The notes beneath the pieces are model-generated. The model was given only the letters and a program-made list of their open reading frames with translations, had not been told where the DNA came from and searched no databases. Positions 1 through 5,345 of a stretch of DNA of 5,345 nt are shown here, piece by piece. The DNA is from Mycobacterium sp. (GTDB taxonomy: Bacteria; Actinomycetota; Actinomycetes; Mycobacteriales; Mycobacteriaceae), in NCBI GenBank assembly GCA_018500005.2, contig JAHBAP020000045.1, positions 1 through 5,345 of the forward strand, given 5' to 3'. Positions within the stretch are counted from its first letter, which is position 1; each line of letters begins with the position of its first letter. The position numbers and the translations under genes are program-made.

Positions 1-417
1 CCGCTACTGCTGTTGATGACGCTGCTGCCGGCACGTCGCCCGGCCCGTCCGTCCTCCCCGACCCGCCCCTGGCGACCGGGCGGGTGGGGTGCGGCCGGTC
101 TGCTCGCGGCGGGCACGGCGATCGCCGGACCGGGCGGACTGGTCGTGTTCGGGGTGTCATTGGCCCTGGCGCACCTGTTGCGGCACCGTCAGCCCACCCT
201 GGACCGGTTCACATTGCTGGTGGTTCCGTCCGGACTGATCCTGGCCGGAGCGCTGCTGTCCAGGTACCCGTGGCGTTCGGTTGACGGCTATATCGGCCAA
301 TCGGCCTGGGTGCAGTTGTTCGCATTGATAGGGCTGGGGGCGCTGGCGGCATCCCTGATGCCGCTGCCGCGAACCCTGCGGGCCAGCCGTGCGGCCAGTC
401 GTACAGTCGAGACATGA
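1..417 (+). CDS. C-terminal part of a polytopic membrane protein (partial; possibly AftD-like arabinofuranosyltransferase)
   Basis: The frame is open from base 1, so the 5' end is missing; 138 codons are visible, ending in TGA at 415-417. The segment opens inside a hydrophobic stretch (PLLLLMTLL), followed by an Arg/Pro-rich loop at about residues 11-28. A long Gly/Ala/Leu hydrophobic region follows (about 29-60, probably a hairpin), then helices at about 70-88 and 103-122, and a basic Ser/Arg/Ala tail. A short loop, RYPWRSVDGYIGQS, sits between the last two helices. No catalytic motif is visible. The WRSxDGYxGxS loop, the helical C-terminus and the mycobacterial envelope context recall the end of AftD, the large GT-C arabinofuranosyltransferase of arabinogalactan and LAM synthesis. 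In M. tuberculosis aftD lies a few genes beyond php on the same strand. This identity is inference only; another multi-helix membrane protein is possible. Its stop overlaps the php start, so the two are probably co-transcribed. Confidence 0.75.
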   Translation, partial: PLLLLMTLLPARRPARPSSPTRPWRPGGWGAAGLLAAGTAIAGPGGLVVFGVSLALAHLLRHRQPTLDRFTLLVVPSGLILAGALLSRYPWRSVDGYIGQSAWVQLFALIGLGALAASLMPLPRTLRASRAASRTVET

Positions 418-1388
418 CCGTCCACACCGTCCGCGGCCAGATCCCCGCCGGGGCCCTCGGGGTCACGCTGATGCATGAGCACGTGTTCGTGCTGTCCCCG
501 GAAATCATGGCCAACTACCCGGAAGGCTGGGGCGACGAAAAGGCCCGCGAGCAGGCGGCAGTGGAGAAACTCAACGCGCTCAAGGCCGCCGGGGTGGACA
601 CCATCGTCGATCCCACGGTCATCGGCCTCGGCCGCTACATCCCTCGCATCCAACGGGTGGCCGCCCAGACCGATCTGCACATCGTGGTGGCCACCGGTGT
701 CTACACCTACAACGACGTTCCGATGTATTTCCATTTCACCGGACCGGGAACCGCCCTGGGCGGCCCGGAATCGATGGTCGACATGTTCGTCCGGGACATC
801 ACCGAGGGGATCGCCGATACCGGCGTGAAAGCGGCGATTCTCAAGTGCGCCACCGACGAACCCGGGGTGACACCCGGCGTAGACCGGGTGCTGCGGGCGG
901 TCGCGAAGGCGCACAAGGCCACCGGCGTTCCGATCACCACCCATACCCACGCCCACACCCGTCGCGGTCTGGATCAGCAGCGGATCTTTGCCGAGGAGGG
1001 AGTGGATCTGGGCCGGGTGATCATCGGCCACAGCGGCGACACCACCGACCTCGACTACCTCGAGGAGTTGATCGCCGCCGGTTCCTACATCGGCATGGAC
1101 CGATTCGGTTTGGACAATATCCTCAGCTTCTCCGATCGCGTGGACACCGTGGTGCGCATGTGCGAACGCGGTCACGCCGGCCGGATGGTCCTGGCCCATG
1201 ATGCGTCCTGCCACATCGATTGGCTGCCGGAAGCCGCGCTGCCCGTCGTATTGCCCAATTGGCATTACCTACACATTCACAACGATGTACTGCCAGCACT
1301 GCGCGAGCGTGGGGTCACCGAGGAACAGATCACCACGATGCTGGTGGACAATCCGCGGGCCATCTTCACGCACGGAGGCGCCTACTAG
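414..1388 (+). CDS. php: Phosphotriesterase-like lactonase (PLL family, M. tuberculosis PPH/Rv0230c type)
   Basis: Cytoplasmic metal-dependent amidohydrolase-fold enzyme of 324 residues, normal for the PLL family; no signal peptide or membrane segment. All binuclear-metal ligands are present: H21 and H23 (LMHEHVF), the carboxylated lysine K144 (ILKCATDEPG), H177 (TTHTHAH), H206 (IIGHSGD) and D263 (LAHDASC). Spacing from K144 to D263 matches SsoPox exactly (33, 29 and 57 residues, from memory). Active-site positions that shape lactone binding are kept: tyrosines in VYTY (97/99), R230 (GMDRFG) and W270 (HIDW). Characterised relatives hydrolyse N-acyl-homoserine lactones and other lactones well and organophosphates such as paraoxon weakly, so lactonase is the better name. 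The ATG at 414 overlaps the upstream TGA (ATGA) with no strong Shine-Dalgarno, suggesting translational coupling; the metal-binding HEH sits at the usual distance from the N-terminus. The acid-CoA ligase follows with no gap. Confidence 0.95.
   Translation: MTVHTVRGQIPAGALGVTLMHEHVFVLSPEIMANYPEGWGDEKAREQAAVEKLNALKAAGVDTIVDPTVIGLGRYIPRIQRVAAQTDLHIVVATGVYTYNDVPMYFHFTGPGTALGGPESMVDMFVRDITEGIADTGVKAAILKCATDEPGVTPGVDRVLRAVAKAHKATGVPITTHTHAHTRRGLDQQRIFAEEGVDLGRVIIGHSGDTTDLDYLEELIAAGSYIGMDRFGLDNILSFSDRVDTVVRMCERGHAGRMVLAHDASCHIDWLPEAALPVVLPNWHYLHIHNDVLPALRERGVTEEQITTMLVDNPRAIFTHGGAY
1374..1378 (+). promoter_or_regulatory. Shine-Dalgarno sequence for the acid-CoA ligase, inside the php 3' end
   Basis: GGAGG lies 10 nt before the ATG at 1389, within the codons for the last residues of php. 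It supports the 1389 start and shows that the ligase has its own ribosome site even though it begins directly after the php stop (TAGATG). Confidence 0.75.
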
Positions 1389-2882
1389 ATGGCACTCCCC
1401 GAGGTCCCAGCCGTCGGCACCCAGATCAGCTCACTGGCCGACGCTGATCCGGATGCCCCTGCGGTCACCCACGCGGAGCGCACCATCACCAGGGGGCAAC
1501 TGGACTCCATCACCAACAGACTTGCCCGTGGCTACGCCGAACTCGGCGTGCGACAAGGCGATTACGTCACGATCGCACTACCCAATTCCATCGAGTGGGT
1601 GCAGGCCGTGGTGGCGACCTGGAAACTCGGCGCCATTCCGCAACCGCTGTCCGCACGACTGCCGGATGCTGAATACGCCAATCTGCTCGACCTGCGGGAG
1701 CGCGCCCTGCTGGTCGGACGGCCCGATCCGCGCGGGAAGGTCACATCGGTTCCGGGTGATTTCGACCCCGAAAAATTTTCTGATGCCCCACTGCCGGAAG
1801 CGGTTTCCCCGTCCCTCAAGTCGATGGCCTCCGGCGGAAGCACCGGGCGCCCCAAGCTCATCGAGGCCGGCGGCGACGGCCGCTACCAGGGCACGGTGGT
1901 CGCCGCGATGATGGGCAACCTGCCGGGTGACACCCAACTGGTGTCGGTCCCGCTGAGCCACAACACCGGATTCACCTCAGCCACAACCGCGTTGGCCACC
2001 GGTCAGCACCTGGTGTTGATGAGCCGGTTCGACCCGGCGGAGTTCCTGCGCCTGGTCACCGAGCACCGGGTCAACTATCTGGCCACCGTACCGACCATCA
2101 TGCAGCGACTGCTACCGGTCTACCGCGCCGATCCGGACCGCTACGACCTGTCGTCGGTGACACGGTGGTGGCATCTCGCCGCGCCGTGCCCACCGAACGT
2201 CAAGGAGGCCTGGATCGAGATCCTCGGCCCGGACGTGGTGTGGGAACTCTACGGCGGCACCGAACTTCAGGCGCTCACCTTCATCAGCGGCACCGAGTGG
2301 CTGACCCACCGCGGGTCGGTGGGCCGGGTGGTGTCCGGTGAGATGAAGGTCCTCGACGACGACGGCGACGAATGCGCTCCGGGCGTCGTCGGCGAGATCT
2401 ACATGCGGCCCCGGCCGGGAAGCCGGCCAACTTACCGCTACATCGGCAGCACCGCCAAGAACCGTGCCGGCTGGGATTCGCTGGGCGACCTCGGCTGGTT
2501 CGACGAGGACGGCTACCTGTACCTGGCCGACCGCCGGGTGGACATGTTCACCGTCGGCGGCCGCAACGTCTACCCAGCCGAGATCGAGAACGCGTTGTCC
2601 GAACATCCATCGGTGTTGTCCTGCCTGGTGGTCGGCGTTCCGCACACCGACCTCGGCCAGGTGCCACACGCGCTGATCCATAGCGGGGTGACCCTCGCCG
2701 AAGCCGATGTCAAGGCCTTCGTCGCCGAGCGACTGGCCGAATACAAGGTGCCGCGCAGCATGGAGTTCGTCGACACCCCGTTGCGCGACGACGCCGGCAA
2801 GGCACGGCGCACTGCGGTCCGCGACGAGGTGATCGCCCGACGTCGGCTCAGTGCGCGACCACCGGCTCCGGGGCGTCGGTAA
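1389..2882 (+). CDS. AMP-forming acid-CoA ligase (ANL superfamily, FadD/BaiB-like)
   Basis: Adenylate-forming enzyme of 497 residues, a normal length for class I acyl-CoA ligases: ATP plus a carboxylic acid gives an acyl-AMP, then an acyl-CoA. Motifs in order: P-loop A3 ASGGSTGRPK (147-156, variant of SGTTGxPKG), A5 YGGTE (288-292), A7 aspartate D367 (SLGDLGW), the hinge region ADRR (380-383), A8 GGRNVYPAEIE (390-400), and the A10 catalytic lysine K471 (DDAGKARR). All key residues are present, though A3 has Gly-Ser and lacks the usual Gly after PK, and A10 lacks the usual PRT. No carrier-protein or reductase domain is fused. SGGSTGRPK-type loops occur in ligases annotated as bile-acid- or steroid-acid-CoA ligases, but the substrate cannot be read from sequence. 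The ATG follows the php stop with no spacer, so the genes form one operon. The 3' end overlaps the convergent acyltransferase gene by 35 bp, and the last ~14 residues form an Arg/Pro-rich tail. Confidence 0.92.
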   Translation: MALPEVPAVGTQISSLADADPDAPAVTHAERTITRGQLDSITNRLARGYAELGVRQGDYVTIALPNSIEWVQAVVATWKLGAIPQPLSARLPDAEYANLLDLRERALLVGRPDPRGKVTSVPGDFDPEKFSDAPLPEAVSPSLKSMASGGSTGRPKLIEAGGDGRYQGTVVAAMMGNLPGDTQLVSVPLSHNTGFTSATTALATGQHLVLMSRFDPAEFLRLVTEHRVNYLATVPTIMQRLLPVYRADPDRYDLSSVTRWWHLAAPCPPNVKEAWIEILGPDVVWELYGGTELQALTFISGTEWLTHRGSVGRVVSGEMKVLDDDGDECAPGVVGEIYMRPRPGSRPTYRYIGSTAKNRAGWDSLGDLGWFDEDGYLYLADRRVDMFTVGGRNVYPAEIENALSEHPSVLSCLVVGVPHTDLGQVPHALIHSGVTLAEADVKAFVAERLAEYKVPRSMEFVDTPLRDDAGKARRTAVRDEVIARRRLSARPPAPGRR

Positions 2883-4053
2883 CGGAACTGTCCAGCGGCG
2901 GAGGCAGTTCGTGCCCCGCCCCTGCCCGCCGGTACTCCCAGCGCCGCAACGCATTCCGGCAGGGGGACTCGATCAGCGAGTAGCTCACCGCGGCCATCGC
3001 GTACCCCAGAATGGTGGTCAGCACGAAGACGACGATCAGATCCCCGTTGAACATGAAGGTGCCCACCATCGGGAACACCATCACCAGCGCGGCCAGGTGC
3101 CAGATGAACAATCCGTAGGACCACCGGCCCATTGTCACCATCGCCCGGCTGCCCAGGATCCGGTGCTCGGCATCGGGTCGGTCGAGGACCAACGGGGCCA
3201 GCAGCGCCCAGGCGACCACCGCGCCCATCGAGGTGCGCACCACGAACTGCGCCAGAGTGGCGGGCACTAGATCCTTGGGGCCGGCCAGTGGCGACGCCGA
3301 AATCAGGTAGGCCACCAGAGCGACCGCGGTGATGGCCCACCGGTTGCGGGCCAACCGGTGCGGCCAGCCCAGTTGCCCTTTTTCGGCGGGACTCACCGTC
3401 CACTCGGCCAGCAGCATCCCGGCAGCGAACCAGGATGCGTAGGCCGGCGGCCAGTTCAGAAAGTTCACGCCCTCGGCGGTGTGGATGGGCAGCAGACCCC
3501 AGCCGAGGCTGGCCACCGCGACCGCGGCGATCACCGGAACCCGCCAGCGCACCGGCAACCGGTAGGCCAGGAACGCCAAAATCGGGAGGGCGAGATAGAA
3601 GGTCACCTCGACCGAGAGACTCCACATCTGGGTCAATCCGGCGGTCAGCGTCAACGGCACGTAGACCTGCGTCAGGGTCAGGTTGGCCAGCCACACCGTC
3701 GGACTGGCGTGGTTGGCCTCGGGCAGCAGGGTCAGGATGACCACCACAGCCACTAGGTAACCAGGCATGATGCGGATCAGCCTGGACCGCAGATAGTGCC
3801 CGGTGGCAGGCCGGTGCCGCAGTCCGCGGGCGGCGGCCGCATGACCGCGCCAGAGCAGAAACCCGGACAGCGCGAAGAAGACCGCGACGGCAAGGTCGAA
3901 ACGGTGCAGTAACCGACCGATCACCCCGCCGGAGGTTCCGGTCTGAAACGCCACGTGGGTGAGTACCACCCCCATGGCGGCGCAGGCCCGCATGCCCTCG
4001 ACGGCCGGCAGGAAACTTCGCGTCCCGCCCACCTGCCCGACCTCGAGTGTCAT
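2848..4053 (-). CDS. tmaT: Membrane acyltransferase, acyltransferase-3 family (TmaT/Rv0228 type, trehalose mycolate acetyltransferase)
   Basis: Polytopic inner-membrane protein of 401 residues, standard for a stand-alone acyltransferase-3 (PF01757) protein. Visible motifs are the R-x10-H pair R22...H33, VFFALSGFLLW (58-68), the basic RSRLIRIMP turn (89-97), WSLSVE (144-149) and YGLFIWHL (313-320). About 10-11 hydrophobic segments lie between residues 21 and 361, and a polar Pro/Asp tail follows from about 377. The family moves acyl groups, usually acetyl, onto extracytoplasmic sugars or lipids. The identity rests on the divergent DUF3068 neighbour: in Corynebacterium this pair is NCgl2759 (TmaT, which acetylates trehalose monomycolate to aid MmpL export) and NCgl2760, and in M. 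tuberculosis Rv0228 and Rv0227c (from memory). The acetylation activity is established in corynebacteria; extending it here is inference. The chosen ATG keeps the R-x10-H motif at the usual position, but no good Shine-Dalgarno lies within 12 nt, so a leaderless or weakly initiated transcript is possible. Confidence 0.9.
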   Translation of the reverse strand: MTLEVGQVGGTRSFLPAVEGMRACAAMGVVLTHVAFQTGTSGGVIGRLLHRFDLAVAVFFALSGFLLWRGHAAAARGLRHRPATGHYLRSRLIRIMPGYLVAVVVILTLLPEANHASPTVWLANLTLTQVYVPLTLTAGLTQMWSLSVEVTFYLALPILAFLAYRLPVRWRVPVIAAVAVASLGWGLLPIHTAEGVNFLNWPPAYASWFAAGMLLAEWTVSPAEKGQLGWPHRLARNRWAITAVALVAYLISASPLAGPKDLVPATLAQFVVRTSMGAVVAWALLAPLVLDRPDAEHRILGSRAMVTMGRWSYGLFIWHLAALVMVFPMVGTFMFNGDLIVVFVLTTILGYAMAAVSYSLIESPCRNALRRWEYRRAGAGHELPPPLDSSVTDAPEPVVAH

Positions 4054-4141
4054 ACGAGCAAGTGTGCCGTTCCCGGCAAGCCCGGCGTCGGCGGGTGGTA
4101 ACAGAATCGCAGCGTCGGGGGTTTGGCTTGGTTTCGGCTGT

Positions 4142-4147
4142 TAGGGT
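4142..4147 (+). promoter_or_regulatory. Candidate -10 element for pgfA (TAGGGT)
   Basis: TAGGGT fits the mycobacterial SigA-type TANNNT -10 consensus. A start about 7 nt downstream would give a leader of roughly 55 nt containing the possible upstream ORF and the Shine-Dalgarno. TTGGCT at 4123-4128 is only 13 nt upstream, too close for a standard -35, but mycobacterial -35 elements are often degenerate. Confidence 0.35.
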
Positions 4148-4166
4148 CAGACCGATTACGGACGGC

Positions 4167-4211
4167 ATGGGTAGCGAACCAAGCGAGACAGTGGAGGGCC
4201 TGACAGCGTGA
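4167..4211 (+). CDS. Possible 14-codon upstream ORF (leader peptide) coupled to pgfA
   Basis: An ATG at 4167 opens a frame encoding MGSEPSETVEGLTA and stops at TGA 4209-4211. The stop overlaps the pgfA GTG start (4208-4210) in the arrangement GTGA, the usual 4-nt geometry of translational coupling. The pgfA Shine-Dalgarno at 4193-4198 lies within it, so translating ribosomes would cross and expose that site. The ATG has no obvious Shine-Dalgarno of its own, and the peptide has no recognisable motif or run of rare codons. Short coupled ORFs are common in mycobacterial leaders, but a 14-codon frame can arise by chance; this is a candidate only. Confidence 0.3.
   Translation: MGSEPSETVEGLTA
4193..4198 (+). 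promoter_or_regulatory. Shine-Dalgarno sequence for pgfA
   Basis: GGAGGG lies 9 nt before the GTG at 4208, ideal spacing. It decides the start in favour of GTG 4208 over the in-frame ATG at 4223, which is 24 nt from this site. Confidence 0.8.
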
Positions 4212-5345
4212 ACCGCGCGAGCATGTTGCGTCTCGCGGCCTTGGGCGTCATCGGCCTCGGGTCTGCGCTGCTGATCGCTGCGCTTCTGCTGTCCACCTAC
4301 ACCTCGGGCAAGATCCGGAAAATTCCGCTGAACATCGACCAGACCCTGGTCGCGTCCGGCAACGGCACCGCCCTGGACCCGGCCTCGCTGTCGGCGGGTC
4401 CGGGAGCGAAGTTCGTCATCGACAAGAACGTCCCACTGGTCTCCCAGCAGGCCCAGACGGTGGAAACCCCGGCCAACGCCCAGGTGGTGACTCTGCAGGT
4501 GGGCACGACGGTTCGCCGCAGCGACAAGCAGAAGGACAACGGCCTGCTGCTGGCCATGGTCGATACCGTGACGCTGAACCGCAGCACCGCCGAGGCGGTG
4601 TCCGACGACGACCGGCCGGGCGGCTCGGTGCAGAAGCCGCGGGGCATCGAGGACGACAAGCCCCCGACCAATATCGCGCTGCCGCACGAGGGGTTGTCCT
4701 ACCGCTTCCCGTTCGACACCGAGAAGAAGTCCTACCCGTACTTCGATGCGATCGCGCAGAAGGCGTTCGACGCCAACTACGACGGCGAGGACGACGTCAA
4801 CGGCCTGACCACCTACCGGTTCACCCAGAACGTCGGTTACGACGCGGACGGCAAGCTGGTCGACCCGATCAAGTACGCCTCGCTGTACGACAAGAACGAA
4901 GACGGCGAGGTAACGGCGCGGGCCGAGCTGTGGGGTGTCGAAAGCCCCGACCCCTTCGAGCCGATCAAGATGACCCGCTACTACGCCGCTCAGCGCACTT
5001 TCTGGGTCGACCCGGTGACGGGCACCATCGTCAAATCGGAGGAGCGCGCCAACCACTACTACGCGCGCGATCCCCTCAAACCGGAGGCGGTGTTCGCCGA
5101 CTACAAGGTGACCTCCACCGAACAGACCGTCGAATCACAGGTGGCCGCTGCCCGGGCCGAACGGGACCGGGTCGCCCTGTGGTCGCGGATTCTGCCGATC
5201 AGCCTCGCCGCGGCCGGTGCGGTCAGCCTGATCGGCGGCGTCCTGCTCGGTCTGTTCAGCACGCGGGTCGAGGGCGCCTTGCCGGAAGGCAGCGAGGACG
5301 ATATCGACGTGGGCCTGTTCGGCAAGGACGAGACCGGGCCCATGC
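4208..5345 (+). CDS. pgfA: DUF3068 membrane protein PgfA (Rv0227c/MSMEG_0317 type), 3' end outside the window
   Basis: 379 codons are visible with no stop; family members are around 400-420 residues (from memory), so most of the protein is present. Topology: a short N-terminus, a signal-anchor helix at about 7-29, a large periplasmic domain at about 31-322, a second helix at about 324-350, and an acidic cytoplasmic tail that continues past the edge. The periplasmic domain has the DUF3068/PorA-like look, with conserved-seeming blocks VNGLTTYRFTQN (197-208), RTFWVDPVTGTIV (263-275) and HYYARDPLKPE (283-293). A charged helix at about 303-323 leads into the second helix. In M. smegmatis the orthologue (polar growth factor A) is reported as essential, to associate with MmpL3 and to influence trehalose monomycolate trafficking and polar growth. 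The Corynebacterium orthologue NCgl2760 is needed for lipomannan maturation and LAM synthesis. It is divergent from tmaT, a mycolate-related neighbour. GTG is chosen because GGAGGG sits 9 nt upstream. Confidence 0.92.
   Translation, partial: MNRASMLRLAALGVIGLGSALLIAALLLSTYTSGKIRKIPLNIDQTLVASGNGTALDPASLSAGPGAKFVIDKNVPLVSQQAQTVETPANAQVVTLQVGTTVRRSDKQKDNGLLLAMVDTVTLNRSTAEAVSDDDRPGGSVQKPRGIEDDKPPTNIALPHEGLSYRFPFDTEKKSYPYFDAIAQKAFDANYDGEDDVNGLTTYRFTQNVGYDADGKLVDPIKYASLYDKNEDGEVTARAELWGVESPDPFEPIKMTRYYAAQRTFWVDPVTGTIVKSEERANHYYARDPLKPEAVFADYKVTSTEQTVESQVAAARAERDRVALWSRILPISLAAAGAVSLIGGVLLGLFSTRVEGALPEGSEDDIDVGLFGKDETGPM

Larger units (their letters stand above)
4054..4207. promoter_or_regulatory. 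Divergent intergenic region between tmaT and pgfA
   Basis: This 154-bp gap is the only true intergenic space in the window and must carry the promoters for both divergent genes. Toward pgfA there is a TANNNT-type -10 candidate and a clear Shine-Dalgarno (listed separately). Toward tmaT only a weak hexamer is seen: GATTCT on the minus strand, at 4103-4108. It matches TANNNT except at the first base and would give a leader of about 40 nt. The divergent layout allows shared control, but no clear operator palindrome was found. Confidence 0.6.

Noticed and set aside
288..1265. Minus-strand open frame of 325 codons opposite php
   Set aside because: The translation is His/Gly/Asp-rich low-complexity shadow sequence, while the plus strand carries every PLL catalytic residue.
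1198..1911. Plus-strand open frame of 237 codons spanning the php-ligase junction in another frame
   Set aside because: It overlaps the motif-bearing parts of two real genes, and its product is Arg/Ser/Pro-rich with no recognisable fold.
2840..2960. Possible bidirectional terminator between the convergent genes
   Set aside because: The stop codons overlap, and no GC stem followed by a T-run is visible on either strand; Rho-dependent ending cannot be judged from sequence.
4127..4183. Imperfect inverted repeat CTTGGTT ... AACCAAG flanking the candidate pgfA -10 element
   Set aside because: Only seven bases pair without bulges and the arms are 43 nt apart; a match of this size is expected by chance in about 150 bp, so it is not called an operator or riboswitch.
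4223..4225. Alternative ATG start for pgfA
   Set aside because: It is 24 nt from the GGAGGG site, whereas the GTG at 4208 is at ideal spacing and keeps the basic N-terminus before the signal-anchor helix.
2570..5056. Minus-strand open frame of 828 codons running across the ligase end, tmaT and pgfA
   Set aside because: It is out of frame with tmaT and antisense to the ligase and pgfA. Its translation is Arg/Gly/His-rich with no family motif, typical of a GC-rich shadow frame, whereas the genes it crosses have clear domain motifs.

Overview
The window is GC-rich actinobacterial DNA. Its gene content points to a mycobacterium (Mycobacteriaceae, Mycobacterium or Mycolicibacterium). Three of the five genes look like the M. 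tuberculosis Rv0227c-Rv0228-Rv0230c neighbourhood, with the same relative orientations (gene order recalled, not searched). No RNA genes, CRISPR arrays, insertion sequences or attachment sites were seen.

Layout: (1) bases 1-417 (+) hold the last 138 codons of a polytopic membrane protein, cut by the window edge; its style suggests the C-terminal membrane part of an AftD-like arabinofuranosyltransferase, but this is tentative. (2) 414-1388 (+) is php, a phosphotriesterase-like lactonase with all its metal ligands; its start overlaps the previous stop as ATGA. (3) 1389-2882 (+) is an AMP-forming acid-CoA ligase. Its ATG follows the php stop with no gap, and its Shine-Dalgarno sequence lies inside the end of php. 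(4) 2848-4053 (-) is an 11-helix-type acyltransferase-3 protein, best read as TmaT (Rv0228 type). It converges on the ligase and the two coding regions overlap by 35 bp. (5) 4054-4207 is the only real intergenic gap, a divergent promoter region that also holds a possible 14-codon upstream ORF. (6) 4208-5345 (+) is pgfA (DUF3068, Rv0227c/MSMEG_0317 type), starting at GTG and running off the right edge after 379 codons.

Two themes meet here. The right half is cell-envelope biology: TmaT acetylates trehalose mycolates in corynebacteria, and PgfA is a periplasmic-domain membrane protein tied to trehalose monomycolate trafficking, polar growth and lipoarabinomannan maturation. The left half is a tight run of membrane protein, lactonase and acid-CoA ligase. 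The physical coupling of lactonase and ligase suggests a two-step module: the lactone is opened to a hydroxy acid, which is then activated as a CoA thioester. That module is the most novel-looking element, because M. tuberculosis (from memory) has a PIN-domain gene, Rv0229c, rather than a ligase at this position.
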